A stretch of 64,000 bases of DNA from Synanceia verrucosa (taxonomy: Eukaryota; Chordata; Actinopteri; Perciformes; Synanceiidae), in contig CM056551.1 in NCBI GenBank assembly GCA_029721515.1, positions 29,312,437 through 29,376,436 of the forward strand, written 5' to 3'. Below the pieces are notes generated by a model that made no database searches, was not told the origin of the DNA, and was given only the letters and a program-made list of their open reading frames with translations. Numbering within the stretch: the first letter of the stretch is position 1; every line of letters begins with the position of its first letter. Below, piece after piece: positions 1 through 12,256 of this stretch. The position numbers were made by a program, and so were the translations under genes.

Positions 1-890
1 AAGACAGTAACAGTTGTGCCTTTTAGGTCAGGTGGACGCCGTTTAAGGAGCCGGCTTCATAAAGGACGCCTTTGTCTCCGGAGCAGGCTCTCCTGGGCCC
101 CAGTAAAAGGATAAGAAATGTAGTTAATAGCTCAGGAGTGGCCTAATCATCAGCTGCCATTACTGCTCCAATATCAGCAGAGATGACAGACTTATCAATA
201 ACAAAGGCCCAGCTGAAGCCTCCACCGCTCTGTCATTTTGATCTTTGCTCCACTAATCAGAGCTTTCATTTGAGCTAAGCACCGGGCAGCACACCTCTCA
301 TTCTCTTCATGCTGTGCCAGATATCACTCATCTTTACAAGCCACTCCGTATTCCCCCAACCCCAGGCCACCATTTCCACAAATTGGCTTAATTTCTCAGG
401 CAAATATATGACACATCTGAGAGCTCATTATCCCTGCAATGCGAGTGATTATTGTACTTAAAACTCTTTTTTTTTCCTTTTGCTTCTGAGTTTCTGTCTT
501 GAATGGCTTTGGTCGGAGTCCAGCTGATTTTTTAAATGAAGATTATGTCAAACTGACTATCATTGTGGTACATAAATATTTCATAAGCCTTGCTTCCAAA
601 AACACAAAAGGTTTTTGAGGCATGTTTATCCCATGACAAAGCACAGACTGAGTAGTAAAAACCACCATGTATTTAATGTGTTGTCAAACTAGACTAATAT
701 TAATAAAAAGCTAAGAGTCATTCATTCAGAGTAGGGAATCAGCCAGGAAATAATGTTTGCATGTTTCTGCAAACCAGGGATAGTCCAGAGCAAAGTGGTG
801 TAGTTTAAAGAGTTTAGTTTGCTCTGAATAAACATGTAGTTCTTCCCTAAACAGAAATATTGTTGCATTGTTATATAGTTGGATTATTAT
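1..890. other. Intergenic; possible conserved non-coding element at the left edge
   Basis: No gene is seen. The first ~460 bases differ in texture from the AT-rich repeat-laden sequence that follows. They are of balanced composition, without microsatellites, and carry homeodomain-like TAAT sites, an AACAAAGG Sox-like site and a GATCTTTG TCF-like site. This texture is typical of vertebrate conserved non-coding elements. It is an inference only, since no alignment was possible. In human, ZBTB34 lies near LMX1B and ZBTB43, so a regulatory element for a neighbouring developmental gene is conceivable. Bases 470-890 are ordinary AT-rich sequence. Confidence 0.3.
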
Positions 891-1497
891 TAGAGCTGTC
901 AGCGTTATTCATGATCAGATTAAATTTAAAGCATAACACATTATTTTTTGTTTTTATTTTTTTATTATTATTTTGTAGTTTCAATGCACCTTTACTAGCA
1001 TCTGTCTGCTTGCTGTCGCTTTAATGGAGAAGAACGACAGCAAATCGCTTCTGAACGATTCATCTTATTTTGGAAAAACTCCCAGATGGCTCAGTGGAGA
1101 TGTCAAACATAATTTTACACCTTCTGTAAAATTAAAATATCAAGGAATTACTTCCAGTCTGGCTGCTACGAGCTAAGCTAATGCTAGTGCAGCTAATCAG
1201 AGGGATGCTAACAGCTAACAGGCTAAAGCTTGTATTTGTCAGTGATCAAGTGTCCACAGAGCTGAGGATGAAACTAAATGAAGAAGTTAACTCCAGCTGA
1301 CTGCAGACCAGTCAACATCATGAAGACTCTGGTCTAAGAGACCAACTCTGATTGGCTGGTTGTCACGTGACATCACTGATCAGACAGTCATTGATAAGAT
1401 AATCTGAAGCACTGATGGGAGATGATCAGTGATAAAGTTTTAAAGCTATTTGCAGTGATTAATTGTGATTAAAATAAATATTTTTAACTGCCCTAAT
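891..1497. repeat. Possible degenerate non-autonomous DNA transposon
   Basis: The left end reads AGAGCTGTCAGCGTTA and the right end AACTGCCCTAATTA, which together look like decayed copies of the AGGGCTGTCA-type terminal inverted repeats seen in good condition at 11665-11764. The interior at about 1125-1215 is shared with 55728-55812 (both contain a GCTAATGC motif followed by GCAGCTAATCA and GGATGCTAA). No coding capacity is seen. The boundaries are uncertain and the two ends match only imperfectly. Confidence 0.3.
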
Positions 1498-4100
1498 TAT
1501 TATTTAAAGACAAAACATTATCTTTTGTTGTATGGTTTTGTTGCCTAAACCTAACCAACCAGTTCACAATGTTAACCACGTGACGTTGTGTGTTTGTACA
1601 AGCGTGAAGGAGGACTGATATGAAACTGATATTTTTGGTTCAGATAACGTTGTGGGTCATTGGTCTCCGAGAGCATATTACACATACAAGTGCTAAAGCA
1701 GATAATATATACACTGTTAATCGTAATATACATAGATTAATGTCCATATTTCTCTTGTTCATTCTTCCACAGAGAGTTCCTCCATCAAGGAGAAACCTGA
1801 GAGGCTTGGAGAGGTGCACCTGGATGAGTTGGCCCTTTCATTTACAGTCATGGTGAGGATCAGGCACTGACTGACTCAGACACCTGCTATTGGGAAATAT
1901 GTTCTCCATCAGTGAGCTATAGACTATTTCTGGACAGGAGCACTGGGAGGCCATTGTTCTCTCCAGCACTGACGGCCAAGGTATTCTGGGACTCTTGGCA
2001 CACGTAGAAAACAATGTGTTATTCATGTTAAGCTGAAAAATTTGGGGCTACTTATTCAATATCACTGAACCCACTGAGTGGTATTTGTTTGACAATGCAA
2101 ATTATTAATTATTAAAAAAAAATCAAGTATTTTCAGAGTATATCTATTCCGATAAAGAATAAATACCTTTATCTTTTTTGTATTAAGCAAAACCTGTGTT
2201 TTCAGGCTTAACATAACACAGGAGCTCCTTATTCCCTCAGTTTGATACGTGATATGTGCTCTTTAAACAAATCATCTGCTTCTATACAGGCTCGTAAAGG
2301 GGGGCAAGGGATCTGGGGATTTTGCAATGTCATCTGGGATTAAAAAGGAGCAGCACATCAGAGCCCCAGGCCACACCACCTGGAGCCCCTATACGATCCC
2401 TGGCGCTGCACCACTCACAACCAGCCCCATTAGCTTACCGCCGAATAATTCCCGGTCAACCAAATGACACTGAACTAACAAAGCCCCATTTCAGGAAAGA
2501 TTACAACTCCAACAGGAAACCCTTTGATTATGGGTTTGTTTGAAACGTTATCAATACCACTATCGTTCCGTGCGGATCAACAAAACCATGTCTAATCACC
2601 GTACCTTGGCTGCCTTCGGCTGTGCATCAATCTGCAGAAAAGCTAGAAAGGGGGGAAAAAAGCAAATTGCAGTGGAGAATAGAGGAGTGACTTGTTTAAC
2701 AAGACGCACGTGCAATGACAAAGCGATTCCTTTCTCTACGCTGATCACCCACCTGCACACAGATTAGGTCAGATATTCACCTGAGCTGCCAACATGTCAC
2801 TCACACTCAATAAAAAAAGAAACACACACAGCGCACATTCATTGCATGTTGGTGCTTCTAACGGTAGACAGCAGACGAGACTTCACCTTCCTCCTTTACC
2901 AACAGAGAAACAGACACAGCAGGTTGGTCATGAACTTTAACATCTGCTTGGGTCATAATATACGTCCAGTCTGCTATTTACAGACATTAAAGTGGATAAA
3001 CAAAAGGTGCTGTCTTGACATTAAACATAAATCTCAATTGTTTTTTTTTTAAGATTCTGCATTTCCTTGGTGTTATTTTTGCAATTTTGTTGGATTGAAA
3101 TGGAAAAACTATGCATATGATCTGAAATATTTTCCCACTGTGTTGAGAAAATACTCATAAAACTACTCATTAAAACAGCAGAGACTTTGTCGCCATTTGT
3201 AAAAGTTCAACCAGGTTAGTTCGACCAAATATTCATAACTGAGACCAGACATCTAAAATCTGCACAAGCAGATATGAATTTTGTGTATAAAAAATCATAA
3301 TAATTAGAAAAATAAACGTAAGCAAGTTAATATTTTCTTCACCACTTAATTTAAATGTATAGTATGATGTCATGTGATTGGTTAAATAACACATTTCTCT
3401 TGTAATGCTGGTCCACCTCATCATGTTCAGAGAGTTGTTTCATTGTCACTTTAGTCTCTGGCGCCCCTCTGTGGTGTCCATGAACAACTGAATGAATTCA
3501 TTTTCATTTCTTAAATACAGATTGTGCAACTGATGACAAAAACCTTCATGAAAAACTGAACTAATGACAATCTGAATGAAAATGCAACTATCAAGGCTGC
3601 TAATGAGTTGACCCAGTGGTTCCCAATGTTTTTATGTCAAGTCCCCTGTCTGAGAGGAATTTTGCATCCTATATGTAAACATATATGTTAACATATACAT
3701 AAACATACAGTATAGTACATATTCTAGAGGGTGTATGTAGCTCAACTCCAAAATAGTCATAAGAGAGATAATAGGAATTTTATTTATAGCAAAGGAAATT
3801 CTTCAGAAGCAATATTAACACCAGAGCCTAATAAAATAAGATACATACTATAAAATGAATAAGCTAATTATGCATAGTGTTGAGCGAGTATGGAAGTGTA
3901 TTGCTACCATGCCGAACAAAACGACAAGTTTATTTTTATAACGACATTCTCACGTTATTACGACATGCAAACTTGTCATGACTAATGTTCACGTACATAC
4001 AAATGTACGTTTGTGTGTTGTAACAGTGTGAAAAAAACATATTGTAATAACAACAAACCTTCAGTGGTATAGCTTGAAACTGGTCTACCCACTGGACCAC
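1498..4100. other. Intergenic, no gene recognised
   Basis: Several short open frames occur here (for example 2322-2543 and 2540-2767) but none resembles a known protein. They lack exon-like splice context or a consistent codon pattern. A short stretch at 1540-1560 carries the CCTAAACCTAACC motif that is expanded in the minisatellite-like blocks near angptl2. Bases 3890-4030 look like another dispersed fish repeat, with CGTTATTACGACA motifs. Nothing else is supported. Confidence 0.5.
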
Positions 4101-4189
4101 CTTAAGGACCTCCTGGGGTCCCTGGACCTCACTTTAAAAACACAAATGCCTCTGAAATTTGTAATAGTGACACAAGTGGGCTCAGCTCA

Positions 4190-5100
4190 GAATCACTTCT
4201 AAAGAGTGGTCCTGCAGTCAAAGTCTTACTTAAAAGTACAAAAGTATTAGCATCAAAATATACTGTACTTAAAGTACCCAGAGTAAAAGTACTCATTATC
4301 ACAGAATGACTCATATTCATCCTGATGCAGTGATGTGTTCATCACTTTAATATTTCAGCTTGTAGTTTTTTCCACTTGATACTGTATGCTGCTGAGTGAT
4401 GTATATTTTATATTCATTATTTTAATCTACAAATAAATGTAGTGGAGTAGAAATATAAAGTAGTGGTTCTAAGATGGAAATGCTCATGGAACGTACAGGT
4501 ACCTCAACTTTAATACTTTTGTTAATATACTGTATTACCTGTGGTGGGAGAAGAAATCTGATGTTTACGAATGTAAAAGTAACAATACCACAGTGTAGGA
4601 ATACTCTGTTCTGTTCAGAATATAAAATGTAAAGTTTTAACATTAAATTATACTTAAAGTACTACAATGATTAACATGTACATTACTTTAAAGTTGTGGT
4701 TATTTTTTATTATATACACTGCCAATATAATATTTGCTTCTGAAAATAAATATATTCAGTTTATTTACAAACTATTCAAGTACAGGTGCACTGCTAGAAA
4801 GGTGTAAACCAATGTGATTAATTGATTGATAAATGATAAATGGTTAAAAAGTATATCACTATAAAGTTGCAGTAAGTGAAGATGGAAGTTATTATTTTGT
4901 TATATAAGCTGCCAGGTAGATTGAATTTTGCCAAGTTATCAATGCAGTCCTGTTTCTATCCTATTTAACACATCATAATTATTAATCCAAATGTGCAAAG
5001 TCAATGTTATAAAATAAATTCATTGGAGTAAAATGTACAGTACCTCTGAGATATAGTGGAATAGAAGTAGAAAATGCAATTACTCAGTACTAGTAGGTAA
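4190..5100. repeat. Dispersed repeat rich in AAGTAC / GTAGTGGAGTAGAA motifs
   Basis: The sequence repeatedly uses AAAGTAC, TACTTAAAGTAC and the phrase GTAGTGGAGTAGAA. I recognise this motif set from a non-coding dispersed repeat widespread in teleost genomes. Related copies occur at 8936-9240, around 22020-22390 and, in the opposite orientation, at about 39235-39360. No coding potential or clear terminal repeats are seen, so the element class is not assigned. Confidence 0.5.
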
Positions 5101-5290
5101 AAACTGTAGTAAAGTACAGGTGCACATCTGGAAAGGTGTAAACCAATGTCATCTCAGTTTTTATGAAAAGAAAACTGGAATTAGATGACACTGAACTATG
5201 TATGTAATCAGGTATGGGGGTAATCAGTCGATACAAGTACATGTTATCAGTTGAAAACTGTTTGGAGATCGACTCCAGACTCCTTTGTAT
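5033..5290. repeat. Copy 1 of a local duplicated block (partner 8936-9240)
   Basis: This block and 8936-9240 share an ordered series of phrases. These are GTACCTCTGAGATATAGTGG, then ATCTCAGTTTTTA, AGATGACACTGAACTAT, AATACAAGTACA and GATCGACT(C/T)CAGACT. The order and spacing are kept except for an insertion of some tens of bases in the second copy. Because part of the shared stretch is the common AAGTAC repeat, this could be two insertions of one longer repeat family rather than a true local duplication. Confidence 0.6.
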
Positions 5291-5459
5291 TATTTTTTTC
5301 TTCTTCTCCATTCTGCCGCATATAAAGAACATGATGTCTCGGTACATAACACTGACACATGAGCAAGGGAGGGGCTGCCGCAAAACACTGTGATAGAATG
5401 AATGCAAAGAGCCAAAAGAACACTTCCTGTTGATGCAAAAATTGCAGCAGCAACTGTCT

Positions 5460-6100
5460 GACACATCTGGACTGGAGAGGGGGGGAGGCCTGGCTGTAGT
5501 GTTAGCGAGCTACTGAGGGAATGGACAACCTTTAATGCTAATCTGCAAGACGGTGAGCTTTCATGGGCTTAAAACTTTGGTCTGGACTGGTGATTATAAT
5601 GTGTTTGCAGTGTCAACGCGTCTTTGCTCTGACAGGGAGCGTAATTGGGGAATAATTGCCTGTACGCTAGCAACTAAATGCTAGCTAAAGTTAGCCGCTA
5701 CTTAGCGATGGCTGCAATGGAGTGGCTGCTAGCTGAAGTAGCGCTAACTAGCATCGTAACGCTAGCCATTCCTTGACAGCCGACAGTTTGAACCCGCAGT
5801 CGACGTTGTTAACTTCGCTACTGAGCCACACAATGTTGTCAAGCTTTATTTGCAGTCAGAGGAGGCGATGGCCAAACTGTAGAACAATCCACAACGCGCT
5901 AAAGTGCGAAATATTAAAGTTAGGCTTTCTTTTCTGAAATAATTGTTCGATTCGGTGCTAGCTAATTCAGCTACAACTATGCTAGTTAGCAAGTGCCTGT
6001 GTGCTGCTTGATAGTGGAGCGGTTCGGCCCTGTGAGACGATGCTGTTTCCCTCCAGCTAAACGTTGATTTAACTTCATGTTACTGTAGAAATGAAATGTG
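5460..6100 (+). promoter_or_regulatory. zbtb34: Candidate zbtb34 promoter and 5' region
   Basis: This stretch is richer in G, C and CpG than its surroundings and dense in GCTAGC/GCTAAC motifs, a texture often seen at teleost promoters. It lies upstream of zbtb34 on the same strand and contains a candidate first exon donor. There is no clear TATA box, which would fit a CpG-type promoter of a broadly expressed transcription factor. The assignment to zbtb34 is by position only. Full-length cDNA ends would settle it. Confidence 0.35.
5464..5552 (+). other. zbtb34: Candidate non-coding exon 1 of zbtb34
   Basis: AAGACG is followed by GTGAGC at 5553, a good vertebrate splice donor at the edge of the CpG-richer block. 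The zbtb34 coding exon is preceded by a strong acceptor at 14804-14805, so at least one upstream non-coding exon must exist. This is the best candidate I can see. The 5' boundary given is arbitrary. In mammals ZBTB34 also has a non-coding first exon (family knowledge). Confidence 0.3.
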
Positions 6101-7317
6101 CTGGAGACAACAAAAAAGGCACGTAGATATGACCGCTAAGTTGACATTAACCTTAGCTGTTCCGCAAGGGAACCCCTTCCACATTAATAGTTAACTAACG
6201 TTGCTAGCTAACAGGATGGTTTGCTATAAAGTTTGAGACACCGAACATTTGCTCTCCTTGTATCGGCACTGCATGCCTGTACCATGGGATCAACACAACA
6301 TGCTAATGTCCCTCAGCAGTGTCCTGCACCATGAAGCTGACACGGCTAGTCTTAATAAGTTAGCGCACGGTAGACTTATTGAAATGTTGGTTAGTGGATG
6401 TTAATGGGGTGGGATCAGGCCCGTGTGTATTCAGTATATTATATGTTATCCGTGACTTATGCCGCTGCTTACTATGTTTTATTGCATGGCATCATTTAAG
6501 CCGGAATAGTAAAGCTATAATAGTAAGGCGTTGAGTCACAACCCGTAAACTAATCGTGCGTGATGTTATGACAGCAAAGGACAAAGTGCATGAACCTGGC
6601 ATGTTGTTCTGTACACCTGAACTCACCTAGGACACCAACCCTGTTTATTACTATTTCCAGTGACATGAATTTGCTCTGAAATTCAACAATCTGCCCAGTT
6701 TGAAACCAGCAGCATATGTTATTCTAGAACATCTGAAACCAGTCTAAATATTTGAACCATAAGGCATGTCAGAACATGGCAGAGCCAAACCAATTACGGC
6801 TTTTGCATGAGCAACCGTTATAGCTTTGCACCCATTCAACCCTATTGTTTTATAGACCTGTTTCTGTTTGGGATCCGCAGTAAAACTGTATTGGTTTCAA
6901 CTGCCAGCTGAAATTACCCAGTTGTGCAATGCAAGGCATATAGATGCCAGAAGAATAATATCTGGTGAAAACCTGACCCTGTGGTCTATCCTGGTAATCT
7001 GGAAATTCAGTATATGCTGTCGTTGAATGCCCATTATTGCGATTATATATGAGGTGTGTGTGTGTATATTTCAAGTTACACTATGTCTTTGTCTAAAAAA
7101 TGTATGAATATTGTTGATTTGTGTAATTACATTTTCCAGAATCTGTAATTTTAATCAAGTCACTTTGCATTACATTTGGTTGCTTGTCAATGGTGTCATA
7201 TCCTCTTTGAGTGTGTGCCAGAATCTGCCATAAATTGCCTTTTTTATCTAATTTTAAGCCACATTTTTACAATATAGTTTTTAGATCATGGTGGTTTTTA
7301 TGACAGATGCTCGTTAT

Positions 7318-7700
7318 CAGAGAAAGATAAGACAAGATAATCCTTTATTAGTGGGGATTAATGGGAAATTTGCATTGCTACAGCAGCAAAGTGGATAAGG
7401 CAACAATTACAGTAAGGACTTATAAAAACATAAGAACATAAGTAAACTATATGAAGGTCTAAGTAAGAAACAAATAAGGTCAACGTCATATAAACAACAT
7501 CAGTAAATAAAATGAGGGTACACAAAGAAACAACTGGTGCAATAAAGAATGCAGAAGTATTTCACAGTGAATAATAAAAACAAATAAGTGATACTGCACG
7601 TTAATAGATAAAAAAAAAATATTACACATGTAGATTATGAGAGAGTTGCAGCACTCTGTTATTGCAGAAATAAACTGAGCTAAGGTTAGCGGCAGCCTGG
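7318..7700 (-). repeat. LINE-like 3' end fragment, minus orientation
   Basis: The stretch begins with AAGATAATCCTTTATTAGTGG followed by GGGAAATTTGCATTGCTACAGCAGC. I recognise this as the reverse complement of a 3' terminal region common to a teleost LINE family (Rex1-like, from memory). A related but more decayed piece runs from about 13900 to 14215; it shares TTAATAGATAAAA and the ATGTAAATTATAAGAGAG-type phrase seen at 7600-7650. No reverse-transcriptase coding is left. The family name is tentative. Confidence 0.5.
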
Positions 7701-8817
7701 CTTGAAGAATATCAAGGTCATCCATTATCTGCCAAAACTGCTTTATTCATTTGTTTTGGAAAGGAGGAGACCACTTTGGGGGGGAAAAAAAAACTCCTGA
7801 AAGATTAAAACTAGAGAAATCCTTACATCCTGACATGAAGACAACAACTACATCCTTTTGTTTTGATTGAGAAACCACCAATGGCAGAAAATGACTTATT
7901 CTATGTTGACTTACTGATGTAGGAGGTAAAACGTTCTCAATGTAAAAAGATGTGTTGGTGAAAAAACATTCCCATGTATTTATTTCCTCTCTTTTGGTGA
8001 GGTGTACAATATTTTATGTACTAGAATCTGCATTTTGACAGCAGCACACAGTGGCCGCCCTGGTTGAATTATTTTCTACCGATAACAAAACCTGTCCATT
8101 TGGCGGTCATAAAACCTGTTTCAAGGGCTTTGCATCAAATGTATCTGTGCCATCTGTAAATGCAACAGTGGAACCTCTGCAGGTGTTTCTGTAGGTGAAA
8201 AGGCAGCGTAGCATATCCTAGCAAATCAGGGATGGCCATTAAAAGTAATGTGTTCAACAAAATGTATTTTTTTGCGGATGATTATTGACTAAATGTAGGG
8301 TAACTGCTGTATGAGGGAACTGGTGAATTAGAGTCTAGAGATCAGTTGTTTCTCGTAGAGAATGCAGATGGTGGACACGGTAAGATAACGCTATGCTTTG
8401 ATCGTGGAAGCTGTACTGTTATCTTTATTTCTTCATTAAAATTCCCTGAACACACTGTTGCTGTTACTGTGTCACCAAGAGGAACTTGGTTGTGTGATCA
8501 TGGCTAGTGGTGCACTTTAAATCTGCTTCATTACTAAATAGTGTGTCCAGATGTTTTTGAAATAACAAAAAGCGAGGACAGAGGATAGTTTTTGTCAGTC
8601 ATTGGATAGAGGAAGTGGTTAGGTGTTGCCATGGTTACCATGCAGAGTTAGAAATCAGCTGAAACAGCAGTACATGTGTACAACAAGCTAGATTATTAAA
8701 AACCTCAAAATGTAGCCTAAATTTTGAATGGTTTATTGAGAAAACTGAGTGGCACAGTCTGTTTTGTTGCCTAATCCTAACCGAGTTGTTTCGAAAGTCT
8801 AGAGTAAAAAAAAAAAG

Positions 8818-8925
8818 TCAACTAGAATTGTTGAAGGTGTTCCACCTCTCATCCAAAAGACTTCTTCAGTTCTGAGGTAGAGTCCAGATACAAACAAACG
8901 ACCAAAACCACCAGGGTGTTGTTTA
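8818..8925. repeat. Fragment of a common teleost repeat (GGATGAGAGGTG motif on minus)
   Basis: On the minus strand this reads CTGAAGAAGTCTTTTGGATGA then GAGGTGGAACACC, a phrase I know as widespread in fish repeats. It may belong to the terminal region of a Penelope-like element. The fragment is about 100 bases with no coding region. It sits directly left of the 8936-9240 duplicated block. Family assignment is from memory and uncertain. Confidence 0.4.
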
Positions 8926-8935
8926 TGTAGTGGAC

Positions 8936-9240
8936 TGTATGTACCTCTGAGATATAGTGGAGTAGAAGTAGAGATGAGCATATACTCAATTTACATACAA
9001 GTACTTCAGTACAGTTGCACAGCTAGAAGTGTATATGGGTATAAGGTAGATCTCAGTTTTTAAGAAAAAAAAGTGAAGTGATAGAATAAGTAGCCTGCAC
9101 TAGATATACCTGTGTTTAGTGTAAACTGGAGTCAGATGACACTGAACTATCTATGTGATCACTGTATGGGCGCAGTCACTCAATACAAGTACACATTATC
9201 TGTTGGAAACTATTTAGAGATCGACTTCAGACTGCATTCA
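8936..9240. repeat. Copy 2 of a local duplicated block (partner 5033-5290)
   Basis: It shares with 5033-5290 the same ordered phrases, starting at GTACCTCTGAGATATAGTGG and ending at GATCGACTTCAGACT. It carries an additional stretch around 9070-9120 that the partner lacks. An open frame at 9112-9357 overlaps it but is not conserved as a protein in the other copy, so it is not called as a gene. Confidence 0.6.
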
Positions 9241-10232
9241 TTTTTGAAGATATTAAAGACATGTTTTAAGTTTTTTGCTTTTATTGAAAAGCATGTGAGC
9301 GTTTTCCAGTTATTTACTCCAAACAAATCAAATAAGGCAACACACCCTGAAGGCTAAACATACAGTGTTTAGCTCTGCACACTGAGCTCCTACTTTTACT
9401 TGACAATTCCCTCAATGCATCATGTTATTCACACACCAGCAAAGTTCCTCAAATCATACTTTCCATTTAACGCATCACAATTTAGTCAATTTTTGATCTG
9501 TTTTCATTTATTTATTTATTTATTTTCTATCTGAAATTGCTCTACCAACCTTGTTGGTACGAAGCTTGTTAAGCATTTCTGTTCTGGGTCTGGTTTGCCC
9601 CACAAGCTGTTTTTCAAAGGCGGTGAAATGCTGCTGATGTTGGAGAAAGCATGCAGTGCAGAGAATCCTGGCAACGGTCAGCAAATCCCTGATTTGCTTA
9701 TGATTCTAAGGATAGTCTTTCCAGGTGTTACTGTGGTGTGAGGAATGTTAAAAGTGTAATGGCATCCTTGGATTGGCTCTGAAGTCCATCCTGACCGATT
9801 TTAAAGTATTAAGCACGTTCAGTTTTTTTTTTTTAATATGATATACTGTTGTTGTGGCTGATGCAAAACAAAAAGCGTAACACCAATTTGCACCAGACGT
9901 GTGGGAAGAATTAGTAATGATAGATTGCTTCAGAAATTCCATACTATACACTACATACTCAATATGTGTACTATCATCCAGCATAGTTTTGAGTGAATAA
10001 TTGTAGTATGCACCTTTTCCAACGCACTGCTTAGTGTGGAAGCGACGCACTTCCTGAGAGCCTCTTGCCGGTTGGATTGGAGACGCGTAACCATGGTAAC
10101 CCATGCCAGCCTCACCTCTAATGGCAATCTGTGATAGCAATACATCTAATAATAATCAGCTAATAAAACATCCTTGATGTGCATCCCATAAGAAGCCACA
10201 CAATAATTAATTAATTAAGCCATTGTCCGTTG

Positions 10233-10259
10233 TGTTGTTGTTGTTGTTGTTGTTGTTGT
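10233..10259. repeat. (TTG)n microsatellite
   Basis: Eight to nine uninterrupted TTG/GTT triplets lie in AT-rich intronic sequence. No function is suggested. Confidence 0.95.
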
Positions 10260-11664
10260 CACCGCTGCACTGCATTGTGGGACATTTATTTTATTTGTTT
10301 TCGGGCATACTTTACTAAAAAAATCTCACATACTGTTTTAGCATACTCAATAGGATGTTAGTGTGGAATTTTGGACTTTTTCACTTTCATTTGTAGTGAA
10401 AATTGTCAATGGCTGGATGAAGTCATGGCGACATGTTAAATTGTGTGAATTGTATTCTCCGTTTCTGAGGTCTGTCTTATGACTTTATGCTTTTTATTCA
10501 CATGACTGCAGTTATCTGTCCATCCAGCTTGGTTTCGTTCTTTCCAAAATTAATGCTTCAAGTCAAAGCTTATTCATGTGCATATGATATGAATAAAATA
10601 TAAATGAATAACATCTGCTATAAAATAATGAGAAAAGCAACACAAAATGACGTCAGCAAAACATATAAATAAAATAAAATAACAGGATGTTGGATTGCAA
10701 ATATGGACCTCTGAGGTGATCGAGAAAAAAAACTTCTTGACATACGTTAACCACAGGAATATCTGAAACAATCTCCACAATCATAAAAAAAATCAGCGTT
10801 TTGCTGATAGTTTTGTACCCAAAATTGGCTTGATCTTTGCATGGTGTGTAGCAGCCTCTTATGGGGAGTCAAACTATCTGAAGCTTTATTACCACGAAGG
10901 AAACTTAGGTGGAAATATTGAGTTGAGTTTAAACATTAATTTTTTTTCCCCCATGTGAGTCGAGCATGTGACCCTCGCCCAGCATGATCATCTCCACTAC
11001 TGAGCATACATTCTTTGGCTCCCCGTCAACTTGGCTCCATTCGGTGCGCATGCTGTTGGCAGCCATTACTGCTGTGCTCTAATGTACGAGCATGCTGTCT
11101 TCAGTGGATCTTAACGGCTGATTCTGTTTTGCTGCATCTTTCCCTGTCCTGTGCCAAGATGGTGGTTTATTAGACAGGTGTCTCTGGCAACCAGAGAAAG
11201 TGTTTACGTTTCTGAAAGTGCCGACAGGGAGTCAGTGTGCAGGAGAGCGTGGTGAGTTGCCAGCAAAGTGCAGATGGAGAGGAGGGTTGAGCTGGAGAAA
11301 TCACATACTAAAGTTCTGAACAGTTTTACTCTTACAAACACCCAGTAGATTTTGATTTCAGTGTTATGTTGTCATTGTATTATTGCAGCCTGTTTGCACA
11401 AAAAAGGCAAATGATAATGCGTTTTTTTTAACGTGCTACGTATGGCTTTTCTTGATTTCCGTGGGTTATTTGTTTGTCCTTTATCCTCTACTGACTGCAA
11501 CGTAAACACATCCAACAACAGTTGAAGACAAAAAAGCATGAAAAAACGCTGATGGTGGGTGAAGAGGTGGATGTGGATCAACAAAAATCTGACTTTTAAC
11601 CATGAGACCAGAGTTTTGTTTTGCTTTTTGGGGATGTGTTTTCCGTAGCTGTGTTGGGTATATT

Positions 11665-11764
11665 TTAGGGCTGTCACAGTTAACTAATTTGGCAGACAGT
11701 AACTCCGCTTGGACAAACTGCCCAAAGTGTACTGCCGTAGACATGCTAATTTTGACAGCCCTAA
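11665..11764. mobile_element. 100-bp MITE with perfect 12-bp terminal inverted repeats
   Basis: The left end TTAGGGCTGTCA (11665-11676) is the exact reverse complement of the right end TGACAGCCCTAA (11753-11764), giving an element of exactly 100 bases with no coding region. Such short elements with inverted ends are typical of miniature inverted-repeat transposable elements. No convincing target-site duplication is visible, although short TAT/TA sequence flanks both sides. It lies just 11 bases before the Tc1-derived fragment, so one may have landed beside the other. The superfamily cannot be assigned from the ends alone. Confidence 0.7.
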
Positions 11765-11774
11765 TATGTGTATA

Positions 11775-12230
11775 CTCTACAGGTCAAAAGTTTTTTTTCT
11801 ACAAAAAAGATCATAGTTTCATTGGTATTAAAAAACATGTTAATAATTATCAGGTATTTGCGTTTTTTTTTGCATAGACTTTGCTTTCTTCAAAGTAGCA
11901 TCCTCTGGCTTTAACAACAGCATGGCATACAAAAGGCATTCGTTCCACAAGTTTTTTAAGGTATGAGCCAGTTCATCAATAAGATGATTTGTGTGACATG
12001 CTTTTGTGACCGATCGACCCATTCATCCCACAAAAGCTCAATTGGAGAGAGGTCTGGAGAGTGAGGGGGTCAAATCAGCTTTTGAAGAACACCTTTTTTT
12101 GTCTAGGTAACCCTGACAGAGCTTGGCAGAATGCTTAGGGTCAGTATCTTGCTGCAAAACACACTTTTGACCCACAAGTCTTAGTCCAGGTGGAAGTGAG
12201 GTACTGTTCATTTATCAATCTGCAAAGTTT
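11775..12230 (-). pseudogene. Broken Tc1/mariner transposase fragment
   Basis: On the minus strand at about 12154-12121 the reading QQDTDPKHSAK matches the region around the second catalytic Asp of Tc1-family DDE transposases. Near 12060-12011 the reading SPDLSPIELLWDE matches the region around the third acidic residue. Further on, in a different frame (about 12022-11850), a stretch containing NECLLYAMLLLKPEDATLKK resembles the transposase C-terminus. At least one frameshift separates the pieces and the N-terminal DNA-binding half is absent. The plus-left end, CTACAGGTCAAAAGTTTT at about 11779, looks like a decayed Tc1 terminal repeat. The other end is lost at a poly-A tract at 12232-12256. 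It is an inactive relic. Confidence 0.75.
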
Positions 12231-12231
12231 T

Positions 12232-12256
12232 AAAAAAAAAAAAAAAAAAAAAAAAA
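12232..12256. repeat. Poly(A) tract
   Basis: An uninterrupted run of about 25 A lies at the truncated end of the Tc1 fragment. It may mark a retroposed piece or simple slippage. Confidence 0.9.

Noticed and set aside
5090..5464. 124-codon minus frame rich in Cys and Ser
   Set aside because: It overlaps a dispersed repeat copy, has no recognisable domain, and is not kept in the related block at 8936-9240.
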